Both the position numbers and the translations under genes were made by a program. From the NCBI GenBank assembly GCA_001939145.1, contig LSRX01000248.1, positions 90,468 through 154,467 of the forward strand: DNA of 64,000 nt, given 5' to 3'. The stretch is from Symbiodinium microadriaticum (Eukaryota; Sar; Dinophyceae; Suessiales; Symbiodiniaceae). Every line of letters begins with the position of its first letter. Position 1 is the stretch's first letter. A model generated the notes under the pieces. The model worked only from the letters and a program-made list of their open reading frames with translations. It made no database searches and was not told the DNA's origin. This document shows positions 11,201 to 23,055 of the stretch, piece after piece.

Positions 11201-13260
11201 CGCCCCGTGGGCCCGTCCTTTCAAAGCAGAGCCTGGGGTCATTGTCAGTACTCTCAGTGCTCAGGAGGTTGCAAGGGTTGTCTACTGACTACTTGTGCCT
11301 GCATGCCCTAGCAGTGGAAAGATGCGGACAATGACCCATGACAGTCAGAGGGTTGTGGTCTCGACTTTGTATCGACTGATTTGCTCGACGACAAATGGCG
11401 AGAGCGGTGCTGCAAGCTGGGGGCGCTCGGATTGGTTTCTACGCAAGCCCTTGACGAGAGGGGGGTTGACAGCTTGACGAGGGGTCATTTTGGAACAAGG
11501 GGTCTGAGATTTGCACGATTTTGCACGTAATGAATTCCCGGGCTACATGCAAAAAGATGATAAATCCTTCGATAGTTTTAGGCTTGTCTGGATGAAGGAC
11601 TGTACTTGTTTTGAAGCGCCGGACGTTCAGGCTCGACCTTCCTTTGCAGGCCTGCTTGAGGCTACTCGAGTTTCGATGGCAGAGCCACGTCGTAGGATCT
11701 TGGGACATGCGCCGGATGACCTCTGCAACATGCGTCCAGGCCGCTTCGTGCAGACCTTTGCCCATCTTCTGAGACTCGGCATTTGGGAAGCGAGAATGCC
11801 TAGTCAGTCTTGCGTGAGATTGACCGGTTCGTGCTCGTTTGCTGCTTTCTCTTAGTCTTAGCCTTAAGTTCAATCTTGCATGCGCATTCGTGCACGTTAT
11901 CCCAGCGGTGTTTGGCTTCGGTGCGCAGAGAAACATCGGAAGGGTGTTTTGTGCTTGTGATGGTGGCCTTGAGGCTTTGTTTGGGTGATGTGTTTTCAGG
12001 GGGTGTGTGGCAAGTGGAAAACACTGTCCCATCAGCCAGTCCATGCACGTCTCTTGACAAGACAGCCCTCTGAACCTTCCCAAAATTCAACAGACTCTCA
12101 ACTCCAGTGCATGCCTTTCCCAGATCAGGGGACTTAGTATGCTGGGTTAGAAGTGCTTTGCTTGAGGTTCTAAGCTTCTACGCCCACTTACACACTTACC
12201 AAATGCCAGAACTCTTTAACGTAAAATGTGGGCTTTTGCTGGTTAGACAAGAGTTCTGCAAGTGAGCCGATCGTATGGTTGGCTCAAGTCTTTCAGCTCT
12301 CTCTGTGCTTGGTGTCAGGGCCACTGCCAAAAAAGTTTGAGCAGGGCGAGCACTCCGAAAGGATGGAGTGCAACCTTGATGTCTTTCTTCGGCGCTGCGT
12401 CTCGGCGGGAGGCCCGTATGTCGTCAGCTTTGCCAATGCAGGGATCGGCACCGAGGCACCTTGCGGCCTTGGCTTCGCAGGATTGGTGGTCAGGACACGA
12501 GTGTAGGGAAGAAAATCTTGCAGCGGCAAAGAGGGTGATCACCTGCCGGCACGCTTGGTGGTTTTTCTTGCTTTTCGGCGGAAAGGCAGAAGGCCGGGCT
12601 TGACCAGCTGGAGGCATCGAGGAGGACGTCCGTATATTGAATGAGGTCAACGAGGAGCAGCTTTGAAAGGCTCCGGAGAGCGGTCGTTAGACGGCCTTGG
12701 CTCGTGAGGAGGCACGCAACCACGGCTCCGTCTATGGAAATACGCTTAGGTGCAGCCCCTTTCGTAGATCCCACCTTCCGCACGATGTCCGACTCGAAAT
12801 GACTCGAAGGAGGGCCAGTTTTGCAGCGTCAGCGTGCGACCGATGAATCTTGTTGTCCGGTTAAGGCGACACAGGCCCATGCTAGCCAAGGAGTAGGTTG
12901 GTGCTGTCGCTCTTGCACACCTCAGTCACAGTCATGTTCTTGTTTGTGGTGGCTCGTTGTTTCCTGGTTGGTGTTGATGGCGGACATGCCCAGAGCAGGC
13001 GATTTCTCGTTTTTTGTTGGCGATCCGCCGGGGTCCTCACGGGGCTCCGACGACTGCTCTAGCTTAGATTTTGTAATATGGAAAATAAAGCTTTAGATTA
13101 TTACGTGTTCGTTCCTATTAGTTGAACTCATGCGGGGCTGTCCTAGAACCGCTGTCTGTAAGTTTATACAAACCTGAAATCGACCATAGAAAAATATGCA
13201 AAACCCTCGCACACGATAGGTGCGCGAGAGCGGCGCGGTAGATATGCGAAGGGGAACTGC
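8300..13260. other. About 5 kb without recognisable gene
   Basis: Many short ORFs on both strands, the longest being 10,312-11,019 (+, 235 codons), 11,439-12,083 (-) and 9,408-9,896 (+). None shows a motif I can defend, and overlapping antisense frames are equally open. A short basic segment near 9,170-9,230 (GDRVRCRVED) recalls a small SH3-like consensus but is too short to call. Confidence 0.4.
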
Positions 13261-13261
13261 T

Positions 13262-13912
13262 AAAGTTGCACTACAACCCAGCACACACGATCCAGCCAGG
13301 ACCCGAAACGAGGCATGTCCAGTACTAAAGCTGTACTACGACCAGGCACAATCCAGCCAGGAGCTTGAACGAGGCATTTCCAGTACTAAAGTTGTATGAC
13401 AACCCAGCACAATCCAGCCATACCACCAAACGAGGCATTTCCAGTACTAAAGTTGTACTACAACTGAGTCCAGTCCAGCCAGGACCGCAAACGAGGCATT
13501 TCCAGCACTAAGGTCCGGTTGTCCTGCAACCAAGCACAATCCAGCCAGGACCCCAAACCAAGCATTTCCAGTACTAAAGTTGTACTACAACGGAGCCCAA
13601 TCCAGCCAAAACGCCAAACGAGGCATTTCCAGTATTAAGGTTGTGCTACAACCCAACACAACCCAGCCAGGACCCTAAAGGAAGCATTTCCATTTCTAAA
13701 GTTGTGTACTACAACCAAGCACAATCCAGCCAGGACCCTGAACGAGGCATTTCCAGTACTAAAGTTGTACTACAACCAAGCACCCCAAGCGAGGCATTTC
13801 CAGTACTGAAGTTGCACTGCAACCAAGCACAATCCAGCCAGAATGCCAAGCGAGGTGTACTACACCCCAAACGAGGCATTTCCAGTACTAGAGTTGTATT
13901 ACAACCGGCTCT
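13262..13912. repeat. ~61-bp tandem satellite
   Basis: About ten or eleven imperfect copies, each built around GAGGCATTTCCAGTACTAAA, GTTGTACTACAACC and CACAATCCAGCCAGGACC. The GTTGTAC-TACAAC core is itself a small inverted repeat. A lone related segment (TTGTACGACAACCCAGCGCA) is found again near 15,081, showing the family is dispersed as well as tandem. Confidence 0.9.
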
Positions 13913-14011
13913 CCGGCCTTCCTCACAGCTCATAAATAAAAGACAGAAAGAATAAGCTGTCTGCTTGCCTGCCTGTCTGTCTCTGGGTTTAGACCTAAGG
14001 GCTTACGGCCT

Positions 14012-14410
14012 CTTTGTATAAGCAGATTGCTAGAAATCATCGATTTCTGAAAAGGTTTAGGAATCGTTTCAAATGCCCAGGAGTCTGGCATGGCCCAGGT
14101 TGAATCTTTGTATAAGCAGTGATACCAGAAATCGTCGATTTTGAAGAGGCTTAGGAATCGTCTCAAATGCCCAGGAGTCTGGCATGGGCCCAAAAGTAAA
14201 TCTTTGTATAAGCAGCGATACTGGAAATCGTCGATTTCTGAAGAGGTTTAGGCTTCGTCTCAGATGCCCGGGAGTCTGCCATGGGTCCAGAATGGGCCCA
14301 AAAGTAAATCTTTGTATAAGCAGCGATACTGGAAATCGTCGATTTCTGAAGAGGTTTAGGATTCGTCTCAAATGCCCGGGAGTCTGCCATGGGTCCAGAG
14401 GTTGAATCTT
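14012..14410. repeat. 93-108 bp tandem repeat, four copies
   Basis: TTTGTATAAGCAG recurs at about 14,014, 14,107, 14,202 and 14,310. Each is followed by GAAATCGTCGATTTCTGAAG, a TCTCAAATGCCC motif and GGAGTCTG. The last two copies are longer by a GGGTCCAGAATGGGCCC-type insert. GAAATCGTCGATTTC is a perfect palindrome with a one-base centre within each unit. Confidence 0.9.
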
Positions 14411-14473
14411 TGCACCTGCTTTGCTGGTGCTGCTGCTGCTACATTCTGCAGCAGCAGCAGCAGTGCAGGTGCA
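14411..14473. repeat. CAG/CTG hairpin-forming inverted repeat
   Basis: TGCACCTGC at 14,411-14,419 pairs with its complement ending at 14,473. Inside, a GCTGCTGCTGCT run pairs with GCAGCAGCAGCAGC around a short loop. A further CAG-rich run continues to about 14,510. The structure is a long imperfect hairpin. Confidence 0.8.
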
Positions 14474-14640
14474 GCAACAGCAGCAGCAGCAGTAGAGCAG
14501 CAGTAGTCTAGAATGTTTGGAAGGGTTTGGAAGGGTTTGGGAGGTTCTTGGTGAGTTTGGGTGGGTTTGTGTCGGTTTAGGCAGGTGTGCTCAGTGCCTG
14601 CGTGCCCTGCTTGCGGCCTTGCCTTTGAGCTGGGCTCAAT

Positions 14641-14921
14641 TGCCCTTGGTCACCCAAAAATCTCGATGCCGAGAGGGAAACGACCAAAGTGACAGGACTA
14701 GGACTTCAGCCCGTAGACTGTCCCGGCAACGATTGTAAGACCACTTGCCTGCCCATTGAGTTGCAATCGGATTGTCTACAGGGTGGGCTCCCCGTACCAA
14801 CTGGCGTAGTCTCAGAAAGGGCAATAGGCAGGCCGGCCACAATACAATGGACGGGCATGTGCGCCCATGAGCTTTTAGCCGTTTCCTTCCCCGGAGTCGA
14901 GATTTTTGGGTGACCAAGGCA
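14641..14921. mobile_element. MITE-like element with ~40-bp terminal inverted repeats
   Basis: The left end, starting TGCCCTTGGTCACCCAAAAA at 14,641, and the right end, finishing TTTTTGGGTGACCAAGGCA at 14,921, are inverted copies of each other over roughly 40 bp with a few mismatches (through the CTCGA and GGAAACG blocks). The interior of about 200 bp is not palindromic and has no ORF of note, as expected of a non-autonomous DNA transposon. A possible 4-bp target duplication TCAA lies just outside both ends if the termini are trimmed by one or two bases. I cannot assign a superfamily. Confidence 0.7.
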
Positions 14922-15139
14922 GTTCAAGCTTGCTTCATCAAGGCCATGTTAAAGCTTTATTGAAGCCCTATGAATGCCATATTGAGGTTTTATTAAGGCC
15001 ACATTAAACCCTGATTAAAACCTTATCAATGAGGTTTTAAAGCCAAACGCCAAACCCACGCCGAACCCACCGAAACCCAGTTGTACGACAACCCAGCGCA
15101 ATCCACCCGGGACCCCAACCATCGCCCCCTGGGCGGCAA

Positions 15140-15770
15140 CCATCCCACCCCAAAAAAGGTACCCTTTTTTGGGCTGTAGCGTAGCGGGATCCCACCCCGA
15201 AAAAGGTACCTTTTTTTGGCTGTAGAGGCTTGGAAAAGAAAAAAAAGGTACATCTTTGTGTTTGGAGAGGCTTCGCGAAGCTTGCCAATCCCAAAAAAGA
15301 TATCTTTCTTGAGCTTCAAAGGCCTGGAAGAAACTAAAAAAGGTATTTTTTCGTGTTTGGAGAGGTTTGGCGGGGCTTCGCAACCATCACACCCCGAAGA
15401 AGGTACCTTTTTTGGGCTGTAGAGGCCTGGAAAAGGTACTTTTTTCTCTTTGGAGAGGCTTAGTAGCGCGGTCCTACCCCAAAAAAAGTACCTTTTTGGG
15501 GCTGTAGAGGCTTGGAAAACACTAAAGTACCTTTTTGTGTTTGGAGAGGCTTGGCGAGGCTTGCCAACCATCCCGAAAAAGGTTGGCGGGGCTCCCCAAC
15601 CATCGCCCATGAAGCAACCATAAAAGGTATCTTTGTTTGGGCTTCTGAAAAAGGTACCTTTCGTGTTTGGAGAGGCTGGGCGGGGCTTCGCAACCATCCC
15701 CACCCCGAAAAAAGTACTTTTTTTGGGCTGCAGGGCCTGGAACACACCAAAAAAGGTACAAAGGCTTGTC
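15140..15770. repeat. GGTACC palindrome-rich dispersed/tandem repeat
   Basis: Around eight copies of a module containing CCCCGAAAAAGGTACCTTTT, then TTTGGGCTGTAGAGGC and TTGGAAAA, often followed by GTTTGGAGAGGCTTGGCGAG and CAACCATC. The AAAAAGGTACCTTTTT core is self-complementary. Copies vary in spacing and completeness, so this looks like amplified short elements and not a strict satellite. Confidence 0.85.
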
Positions 15771-15789
15771 TCAGCATTTTCCAACTATG

Positions 15790-18670
15790 AAAGGTCTCGG
15801 GATTCTAAATCCAGACGAAGAATCTATTCATGTGAGCATATTTCTCGAGCATATCATATCGTGCACGTACAGAGTTGTGGCATTTGGTAAGTGGACGTAT
15901 AAGCTTAGAACCCCCAAACAAACTAAGTCCAATGACCCCTGAAAGGCATGCACAAAAGTTGAGAGCCTTTGGAATTTTGGTTCAGGGAGCTGTCTTGTCA
16001 ACAGACGTGCTTGAACGGGCTGACGGGACAGTGTATGACAGTGTGCTCCGCTTGCCTACGCGCCCCCCGGGTAGCAGCAAATGCTCCACCGCTTGGCTTG
16101 TTTTTCTGCGCGTCACGTGCGTTCTGCGCAAGCATGAGCTATTCATTATTACTTCTCCCGACAACGTATAAATTCCCGGGCCCAACGACTGAGCCGTCTG
16201 AATGGTAGGCTGACATCAGCCTAGGACTTAGGAGTGCATCCTCCCAGGAAGCAAAATTGCAAACACTCCCCACCAAATAGTTATGCGCATCATATGTGCC
16301 ATTCTCTGCAAGTAGCGTGATCTGTGGAGTCCGTGTCCCTGGATGAGGAAGGCACATTTCTCATGGATGCCAGGCGCTGAGGGGTTCTTGCACGCCGCGG
16401 TTCTTGCTCGCAAGTGGGAGAATCCCGACTCGTGCAAGAGAGAAGCCGAATCCTTTTGAGGAGCAGCAGAAGCTGATGCTGCGGCTGCTACACGAGGCCA
16501 GGAGCTGCTTGCGTCCTTCTCTTCACTTCGTTCCTCGGTTGTTGTCTGTTGAAAGATGTTGAAAGGTCTTGGTGAAGGCCGAGCAATCAAGCCACTCAGC
16601 GCAATCGGCGAACTGTGTAGTGCATGATGAGCACGGCCGTAGAAGGTTGAAGCACAGCCAAGTGGGAGATTGGTTTGTTTACCATCTCCACGGGTCGTTC
16701 GGGAACACACTGAGGCTGGCTACCATACATCAGAGCCTCAGCTGCATTTACTCGTACATGATGCCGCATGTCAGTGTGCACACGCAGTTTTCTCGTGCAG
16801 CTGGAGGCACGTTACCAAGCACTTTTCCAACACTGCCTTTGTGGTATACGGAGGAGGACGCAGCTGGACACATGTTTTACACTGTTCGTGGGAGCTCGTC
16901 CTGTGAGAAGTTGCAGGAGAAGGAATTCTTGAAGGGCACTTCAGTGGACACGCTGCTTCAGGGAGCTCACATCGCCAGTGTCAAGGACGGAAAATCCTGG
17001 TCCTAGCCTGGAATGGTGTGGGCAACTGTTGTGACTTTGAGGGTTTCCTGCTGGTCTTGCCAGGACTTGAAAGCCATGCAATCGTGCTGCGAGCAGTTAG
17101 ACATTTTTACATCCTCACCTTCTCTGGATCAGACGCTGCCTCAGCTTGTTGAGGCACTACGCTTTGGAGCATTTTTGAGCATTCGGTTCGTGTCTTGGCC
17201 TTGCGAGGTCGAACTGTATCTAACACCCGCTTTTGCAAGCATTGAAGACAAGGAGACTGCCTAGAATCGCAACGCAAGCCACAGGGACACTGCCATCAAC
17301 CAAGAAGCTTTTGAGTTAACGAATCTAGAGCACAGTGGGGGACGAGGACACAATGTGCAAAAAGAAATGGCAGAGCAGCCAGGGGTGAAAGTGGATGACA
17401 GGATGTGGAGAATGGAAACTCGGGTCTGCGACAGATGACACCACAGCATACAAGGAGCGCTGCATGATGCTGCATCATTCACATTGCGCTTACCAGCATC
17501 AGCTCGCACTCGCAATGCGCTCTGCCCACAAGTGTCATCTGTATGTCTCTGCTCGAGCACAATGTCCACTACGACTTTTCTTCTTTATGCGGTCTGTCTT
17601 CGATACCTGAAAGGGTTCAGAGAAATCAAGGTTGCGCTGGGCCGCCTCAGTTGTGGCTTCACGCGCTTTCGACTCGTCCACTGCTGGAGTAATCCTAGCG
17701 CCTTTCGCCGACGAAGCTCGAAAGCAGTTAGTTCGTATCGGTGAGCTTCTGCGTGCGGAGTAGTTTGCTCCGAGAGAGCGTGGCAAACAGTCTTTAAGTT
17801 GCCTCTTCTGTCCTTTGAATCCTAAGTGCTGGCATGTCCAGAAGGCATTGCAGAGGTTGCAATACTCGGGAGTAGATGAGTTGGAAGGCTTCTGCCGAGG
17901 GGCGGTCTCCTGAGTAAGTATGCAAGGTAATTAGTCGTCACAGGATGGTCGTGCATGAACGATTCCCGCGTGACGGAGTAGTGTGTTCTGTTTGCAGGAG
18001 AGAAATCGCCATTTTCAATCGTTGCCAACACCACATTGTGGGCTTAAGCAAAACGGACTGCTCCATGCTGCGGTTTTATAAGTGGGGCTTCGTGATGGTG
18101 GTTCAAGGCACAACACTTAAGTCTTAAGTCATTAATGGTTTTGTCCTCGCATCGAGCAGCCTTTCAGACAGTTGCAAAACTGGCAATTTCTCAGAGACAG
18201 CTGGATCTAGCGACGACGTAGCGACGAGCGCGGAGTGGAAAGCAGCTGCACACTAAGTCAGCATCAAGATCAAGCCGAGGCACTGAATCATTCCAGCGCT
18301 GCTCCCCACACCCGCATGAGAGACTGAGGCTTGCCTTGGTTTCAGCTTTGGTGCTTTGTTGTGTGGTCGTTCTTTGCCTACCATTGACTCCCCTGCCGTG
18401 TTGGTAGAGATTAAAGTAATTTTGGGCTGGTTGAATCTTATGGGTTTCCGGGTCAAGAAAGCCATGTCTTGTTGAACCTGCGAGCGAGTGAGCTGCCTGC
18501 CCTGCTCCAACACAGTCCGCCTGACCGGGGCTAGTTGGTTTGGGCTTCAGCGTCATAGCTGCGTGGGTCCGCCAATCCCTGAATGTCCAAATCATATCCA
18601 ATTTTACCCCCAGTTTAACAATAGGTCTGGCGGGGGGAGGGGGGGTGCTTCTACATTCCCCACCTATTTC
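15790..18670. other. About 2.9 kb without recognisable gene
   Basis: Contains ORFs up to 160 codons on both strands (for example 16,228-16,710 minus and 16,569-17,006 plus), mutually overlapping and without recognisable motifs. No repeat of note. Confidence 0.35.
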
Positions 18671-18685
18671 TGGCGGTCGCCTGTC

Positions 18686-18725
18686 GATGTATGTATGTAT
18701 GTACGTACGTAGGTATGTATGTGTA
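18686..18725. repeat. GTAT/GTAC tetranucleotide microsatellite
   Basis: Short run of TGTA/CGTA tetranucleotides, related in sequence to the much longer arrays at 46,630-47,460. Confidence 0.8.
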
Positions 18726-19165
18726 TAGGTTTACAATGGCTTATACACTTAATGTACTCGTTTATGTATAAGCATATTGATTTTGATGCGAGAGTATCGG
18801 CTTGGCTGCTTCATCCTTCGATGTCGTGTTGACTTATCATGGAGATAATCATGGAGATGCAGAAAGTCCGAAAGTGCCGGATGTAGGCCGCCGCGAATGA
18901 GTGGCTAGGTAAATTGGACGGGACACAGCACAAGGGGGGTCTCTCACTCTTCCGCTAGTAGGAGCTTTACAAAAAGGCCCACAAGACTCCCCTGGCCCCA
19001 GACTTATTTCTTGCCGAAGTCACGGATTCCTGTCACAGCCCCACTATAACCCAGTATCCTACTAAGCCTGTCCCGGTAACAGTCCCTGACCCCCCCTCAA
19101 CAACGGCTGCCGGGCAACATGCCTGGACCTATTTCCGACCCCCAACCCCACCCCCTCGCAAAACT

Positions 19166-19331
19166 GGAGGAATAGTTAGATAGATTGCTAGGTAGATCGA
19201 TGGATGGATAGATGGAAAGATATAGATAGACAGATAGATCGATATGTGTATATCCGCATACATGACATATACATATATATATATATATATATAAAAGTCC
19301 ATCTCTCTCTCTCTCTCTCTCGCTCGCTCGG

Positions 19332-19363
<32 letters not shown>

Positions 19364-19380
19364 CCTCCCTCTCTCTCCTT
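19166..19380. repeat. Compound GATA, (TA)n, (CT)n microsatellite
   Basis: GATA/GATC-type tetranucleotides at about 19,166-19,240, a TA run at about 19,266-19,292 and a CT-rich run at about 19,301-19,380 with a few CG interruptions. Confidence 0.9.
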
Positions 19381-19713
19381 CCTACTATAGATCCACCCAC
19401 GTTCACGTTCTACTTCGAAGGCACAGATGTTGCGGCATGCTGGACCCTTGACAATACAGTACCAACTCCTCCCGATTGGCATTTTCTGGCAGGGATCACT
19501 TAACCTGTTTCCGATTCCGTCCAGCTGAAATCTTATGCATCATCTCTCAACATGGTGCTGACCGTTTTATTCTACAGACACTAAACTCTCAAGCGCTCTG
19601 ACTGTGAAACAACCTGAAACCTATAAACCCTGAGCGCAGACACCGAGTCATCAAGCGTGCTCGGGGTACTGCCTGCCGGGTCAGCCGTACTTGTGACAAG
19701 GAGGGAGAAAAGG

Positions 19714-19764
19714 GCAGAGGGGAGGGGAGGGGAGGGGAGGGGAGGGGAGGGAAGGAGAGGGAGG
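19714..19764. repeat. (GGGGA)n microsatellite
   Basis: Pentanucleotide G-rich array of about ten units, grading into GGGAGG-type units. Potentially G-quadruplex forming. Confidence 0.85.
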
Positions 19765-19775
19765 GATGGAGGACA

Positions 19776-20093
19776 GTGTGCGATAGCAAGCGAGTGCGCC
19801 AAGCGATGTCAACAGAGTTTGAGCCCCCCGATCGGGGTTCTAAGATGCACAAAAGCCCAAACATTCGGAAGTGTATTGGGACAGCCTGCCTAGAACAAAC
19901 CCGGATGTTGCCACCGCAGTGCCTTCCAACTACTGCTTTCCACAGGAAGCCAAGACACATGAACAGAGTTGGGTTTCAGCGCCGGGTCCCGAAGTGTACA
20001 ACAGGTGGCGAGCAGCTTTTGTTCCACGCAGAGCGGGACATTTCTGCTGGGGAGGAGATCTTCAACTGCTATGGCATGCAGGACCGTCGCTGA
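19776..20093 (+). CDS. SET-domain C-terminal exon (fragment)
   Basis: Near the end of a 105-codon frame lies FHAERDISAGEEIFNCYG, which fits the C-terminal core of SET-domain lysine methyltransferases: a residue run before (R/D)DI..GEE, then the (N/F).YG motif that helps form the pseudoknot and the substrate site. The frame stops at 20,093, shortly after QDR. The upstream NHS.PN-type motif expected in a complete SET domain is not evident, so this may be one exon of a split gene or a relic. If functional, the protein would methylate lysine on histones or other proteins. The family assignment depends on this one motif. Confidence 0.45.
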   Translation: MCDSKRVRQAMSTEFEPPDRGSKMHKSPNIRKCIGTACLEQTRMLPPQCLPTTAFHRKPRHMNRVGFQRRVPKCTTGGEQLLFHAERDISAGEEIFNCYGMQDRR

Positions 20094-20099
20094 TGTGTG

Positions 20100-22740
20100 T
20101 TGGAAAAGATGCTTGACACGAGCAAGTTGCATGCAAGGGCAACATCCAATGGCTCCTCAATGGTGGATTTCGGGACAGTTCGCGCCCATGCGATGATCTT
20201 CTTGTCACACCGGCAGATGTGGTGACCTTGCTTGCACCAGTCGCTTTACTACTGGTAGCATGCTACTGGTATGCAGTGCAAGCAGCATGGGCCAGTCGTA
20301 CTTGGACATCACGCAAATGTCGAGTTCGTACAGCGACTCAGGCTGAGTCTGTTTGTTGCAGCAGCTTCTGTACTTGGATTGATCTCCCTGCCGAATCCTG
20401 GTTAACTACTAACCAAGTACAACCAAGCCGTACTAAGTAGAGCTTTCGTAGTTGGTGTGTTGTGTCCTTTAGTGCACACCTTTCAAGTTCGATGTCAGGT
20501 GAGTTCAGCGCTGGCACATATGCACTTTTGCAAGGCCCACCGCTGCCACCCTGCCTTTACTGGAGTGTCGATGTTGGCACGAAGTGTGTTTGGAATCGTT
20601 TCGACCGTCCAACGGTCAATCAAAAGACAGAATATAGGAACAGACACCGGCAGTACAGTTCCCTCGAAGGTATTATCTTCTTCTAGCAGCTTCTACGCTA
20701 GGCGACCATACGAGACTCAGATACGGGTCACTTCTCTCAGTGGCACAGAGGGTGCGCTGTCGAAGCACTCTCCCTAGCGATGTCTCTCGGGACTATGTGT
20801 GCCCACACCTGTTGATACCAAGCTGCCATCGGTGTGCCGAGGATACTAATAAAACTTATATATCAGACTGCGAGCAGGTGTTCGGAACTGTCATCAGCAA
20901 GTGCATGTAGACCGCTTTCTCCCCGCACGGGCAAGGACGAGACAGACGCCGCGGAAGATGAGGCAGGACCTGTGTGTGCCACAGGCTGGCCATTCCGCAT
21001 GCATTCGTCGTCTGAAAGTCTTAGCGCTTGCGGTTCGCACCTGCAAGAACGAGTTGATCATCTGCCCATCTGCATATTTGCCAGGAAGATTTCCTGTGCG
21101 CGCGGCTGTCTCTTCTGCAGGACAGAGGACGAAGTTTCACGACCCAACGTGTGCAGTCGTCCAGAGATTGTCCGACAGCGAGGATTGTGGTATTGGCCGG
21201 GGCTCCTTCTGCATATCTCCCACGGACATCCTTCCTGACGACTTGGCGACGATGCTGCTGGTGCTCTACATGTTTCTTCCTCCGACGAGAGACTGTCACG
21301 ACCTGCAACAAACGAGAATAGGAAGCACCAAACCCGCAAATGCACTAAAGTGCCAGAGAAGATTGGGGATGCAAGAGATCAGCGTGTAAACGATGCTTGT
21401 GGCACAGGTCATGTGCATGACAGATGCGGAGTTTGCCACGTACCGTCAACAAAGAGCAGGCGGCTCGCCGCCTGATTCGGGCTTTACACTGTTTTCCAAA
21501 CTTTTCTAGCGATGTTGTTTTAAGTCTCGGAAAAGCCAAATGCACAGTATTCCCACAGTGCAATGCTGCAAGCAGCGGTGTGGATGAGGGAGACAGCCCT
21601 GAACAAGCTAAATTAGATGCTTTCTGTTCTGCTGGAAGCGAAGAGAACAGCAGACAATGGAATCGCACGACAGATATGGATGGCCTTGGGTCAGGCGTGA
21701 TCCCTCCCGCCTTCGCAGCCCCTCGCACATCCCGCATACTGTTGGCTCAGGCCAACGGTGTCAGGTTCCTCGTGGAGTGCACCATCCCGATCATATACCG
21801 GAAAACCTCCACCCGACAAACTGATTCAGCCGCCCGCCATTGCTATTCATGCTATTCTTCACATTCGCTGCCTAACACCCGTAGTGACTGCATCCCTTCA
21901 CTATCGGCTAGAAGGATTGGCCGAAGGACTTTTCTGCCGGACCGTGGGGTGTTTTTTTGTGCAGGCCTTGTGCCAGCTCACCTGTTTGAGTGACGGTGAG
22001 TGTTCGACAACAGGCGTACTCACCCTTTACCGCCCACCATTCCCCGCCTCTGATGCAGAAGGTTGTGTCGCTGAGCAACAAGAATCCGACACAACACAGA
22101 TGCTGAGAACCGAGTGAATCGCTGAGATTCCCCTTGTGAACATATGCCCGTGCCAAAAAAGGATGGATCTGTGTACGTGCCAGCTCAACCGCGCTTCGTA
22201 GCATTCGTAGCATTGTCTTTGTGGCTATGGGTACTGCTACGAGATTCGTTGTGAGGCGGCGCAGATCCAGTGATCGACCTCGGCGGCACGGAAGGCCTGG
22301 CATGGCCTGGCCGTGCCGACTCTGCAGCGAGAGCCTCGCAGCCTCGCATTGCAGGCGAGGAGCTGCCAGAGACGCTGCTGGCAAAGCTCTACGGCTGCTT
22401 GCTGCGAAGCTCTCACTGCAAAGAAACACATGAATTACGGCGCGGAAATACACGTGTGCCTCTGTATCAGTCACACTGCGTCAGCGTGTGTGTAGGCAAA
22501 GACACTCAAAAGAAAGGAAGCAAGCAAGTGGGATGAAGAGAGATCGACAACACTGACTGTCGATGCCAGCATGGCATGGCACTCATGTCGCAATCATACT
22601 ACGGACATCAGTCCGTCTCCGGAAAGCAGCTCAAAATGTTCAAGGTTCATGTCACATCACGGACTCGTCAGCGATTCCGGCTGTGGTGATCAGTTGAGCC
22701 CAGAGCAGCTCGTGATTTAAACTTCGACGTCAACTTTCGA
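20100..22740. other. About 2.6 kb without recognisable gene
   Basis: Overlapping ORFs of 100-190 codons on both strands (for example 21,424-21,993 plus and 21,908-22,474 minus) with no defensible motif. A short natural-looking segment (EELPETLLAKLYGCLLRS) near 22,360-22,415 may be an exon of an unknown protein. Confidence 0.3.
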
Positions 22741-22759
22741 AGTCGAGTCACTTTAATTT

Positions 22760-23055
22760 GGAGGATGAGGATGATGAGGATGATGAGGCTGAGGACGATG
22801 AAGATGATGTTGATGACGATGACGATGATGATGATCAACACGGCACAATGACGGATAGCCGTTGCAAGTTGATCATATGAGGCTCCCCGATCCAGCTCCC
22901 TGACCGTCCCCCTGCGTATATACATGAATGGAGCCACGCGCACGTACGCACCCATACCCACACCCACACCCGCATGCCCCCAGCCACACCTACCCACCCA
23001 TCCATCCACCCACCCACCTACCCACCCACCCACCCACCCACCTACCTACCTACCT
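22760..23055. repeat. GAT/GAG-rich and CCCA/CCTA-rich low-complexity DNA up to gap
   Basis: GATGAG/GATGAT-rich run at about 22,760-22,835, then CACACCCACC tetranucleotide-type repeats from about 22,945 to the start of the gap. Confidence 0.8.

Noticed and set aside
18191-18601. Minus-strand ORF of 136 codons
   Set aside because: No recognisable domain and overlapping open frames.
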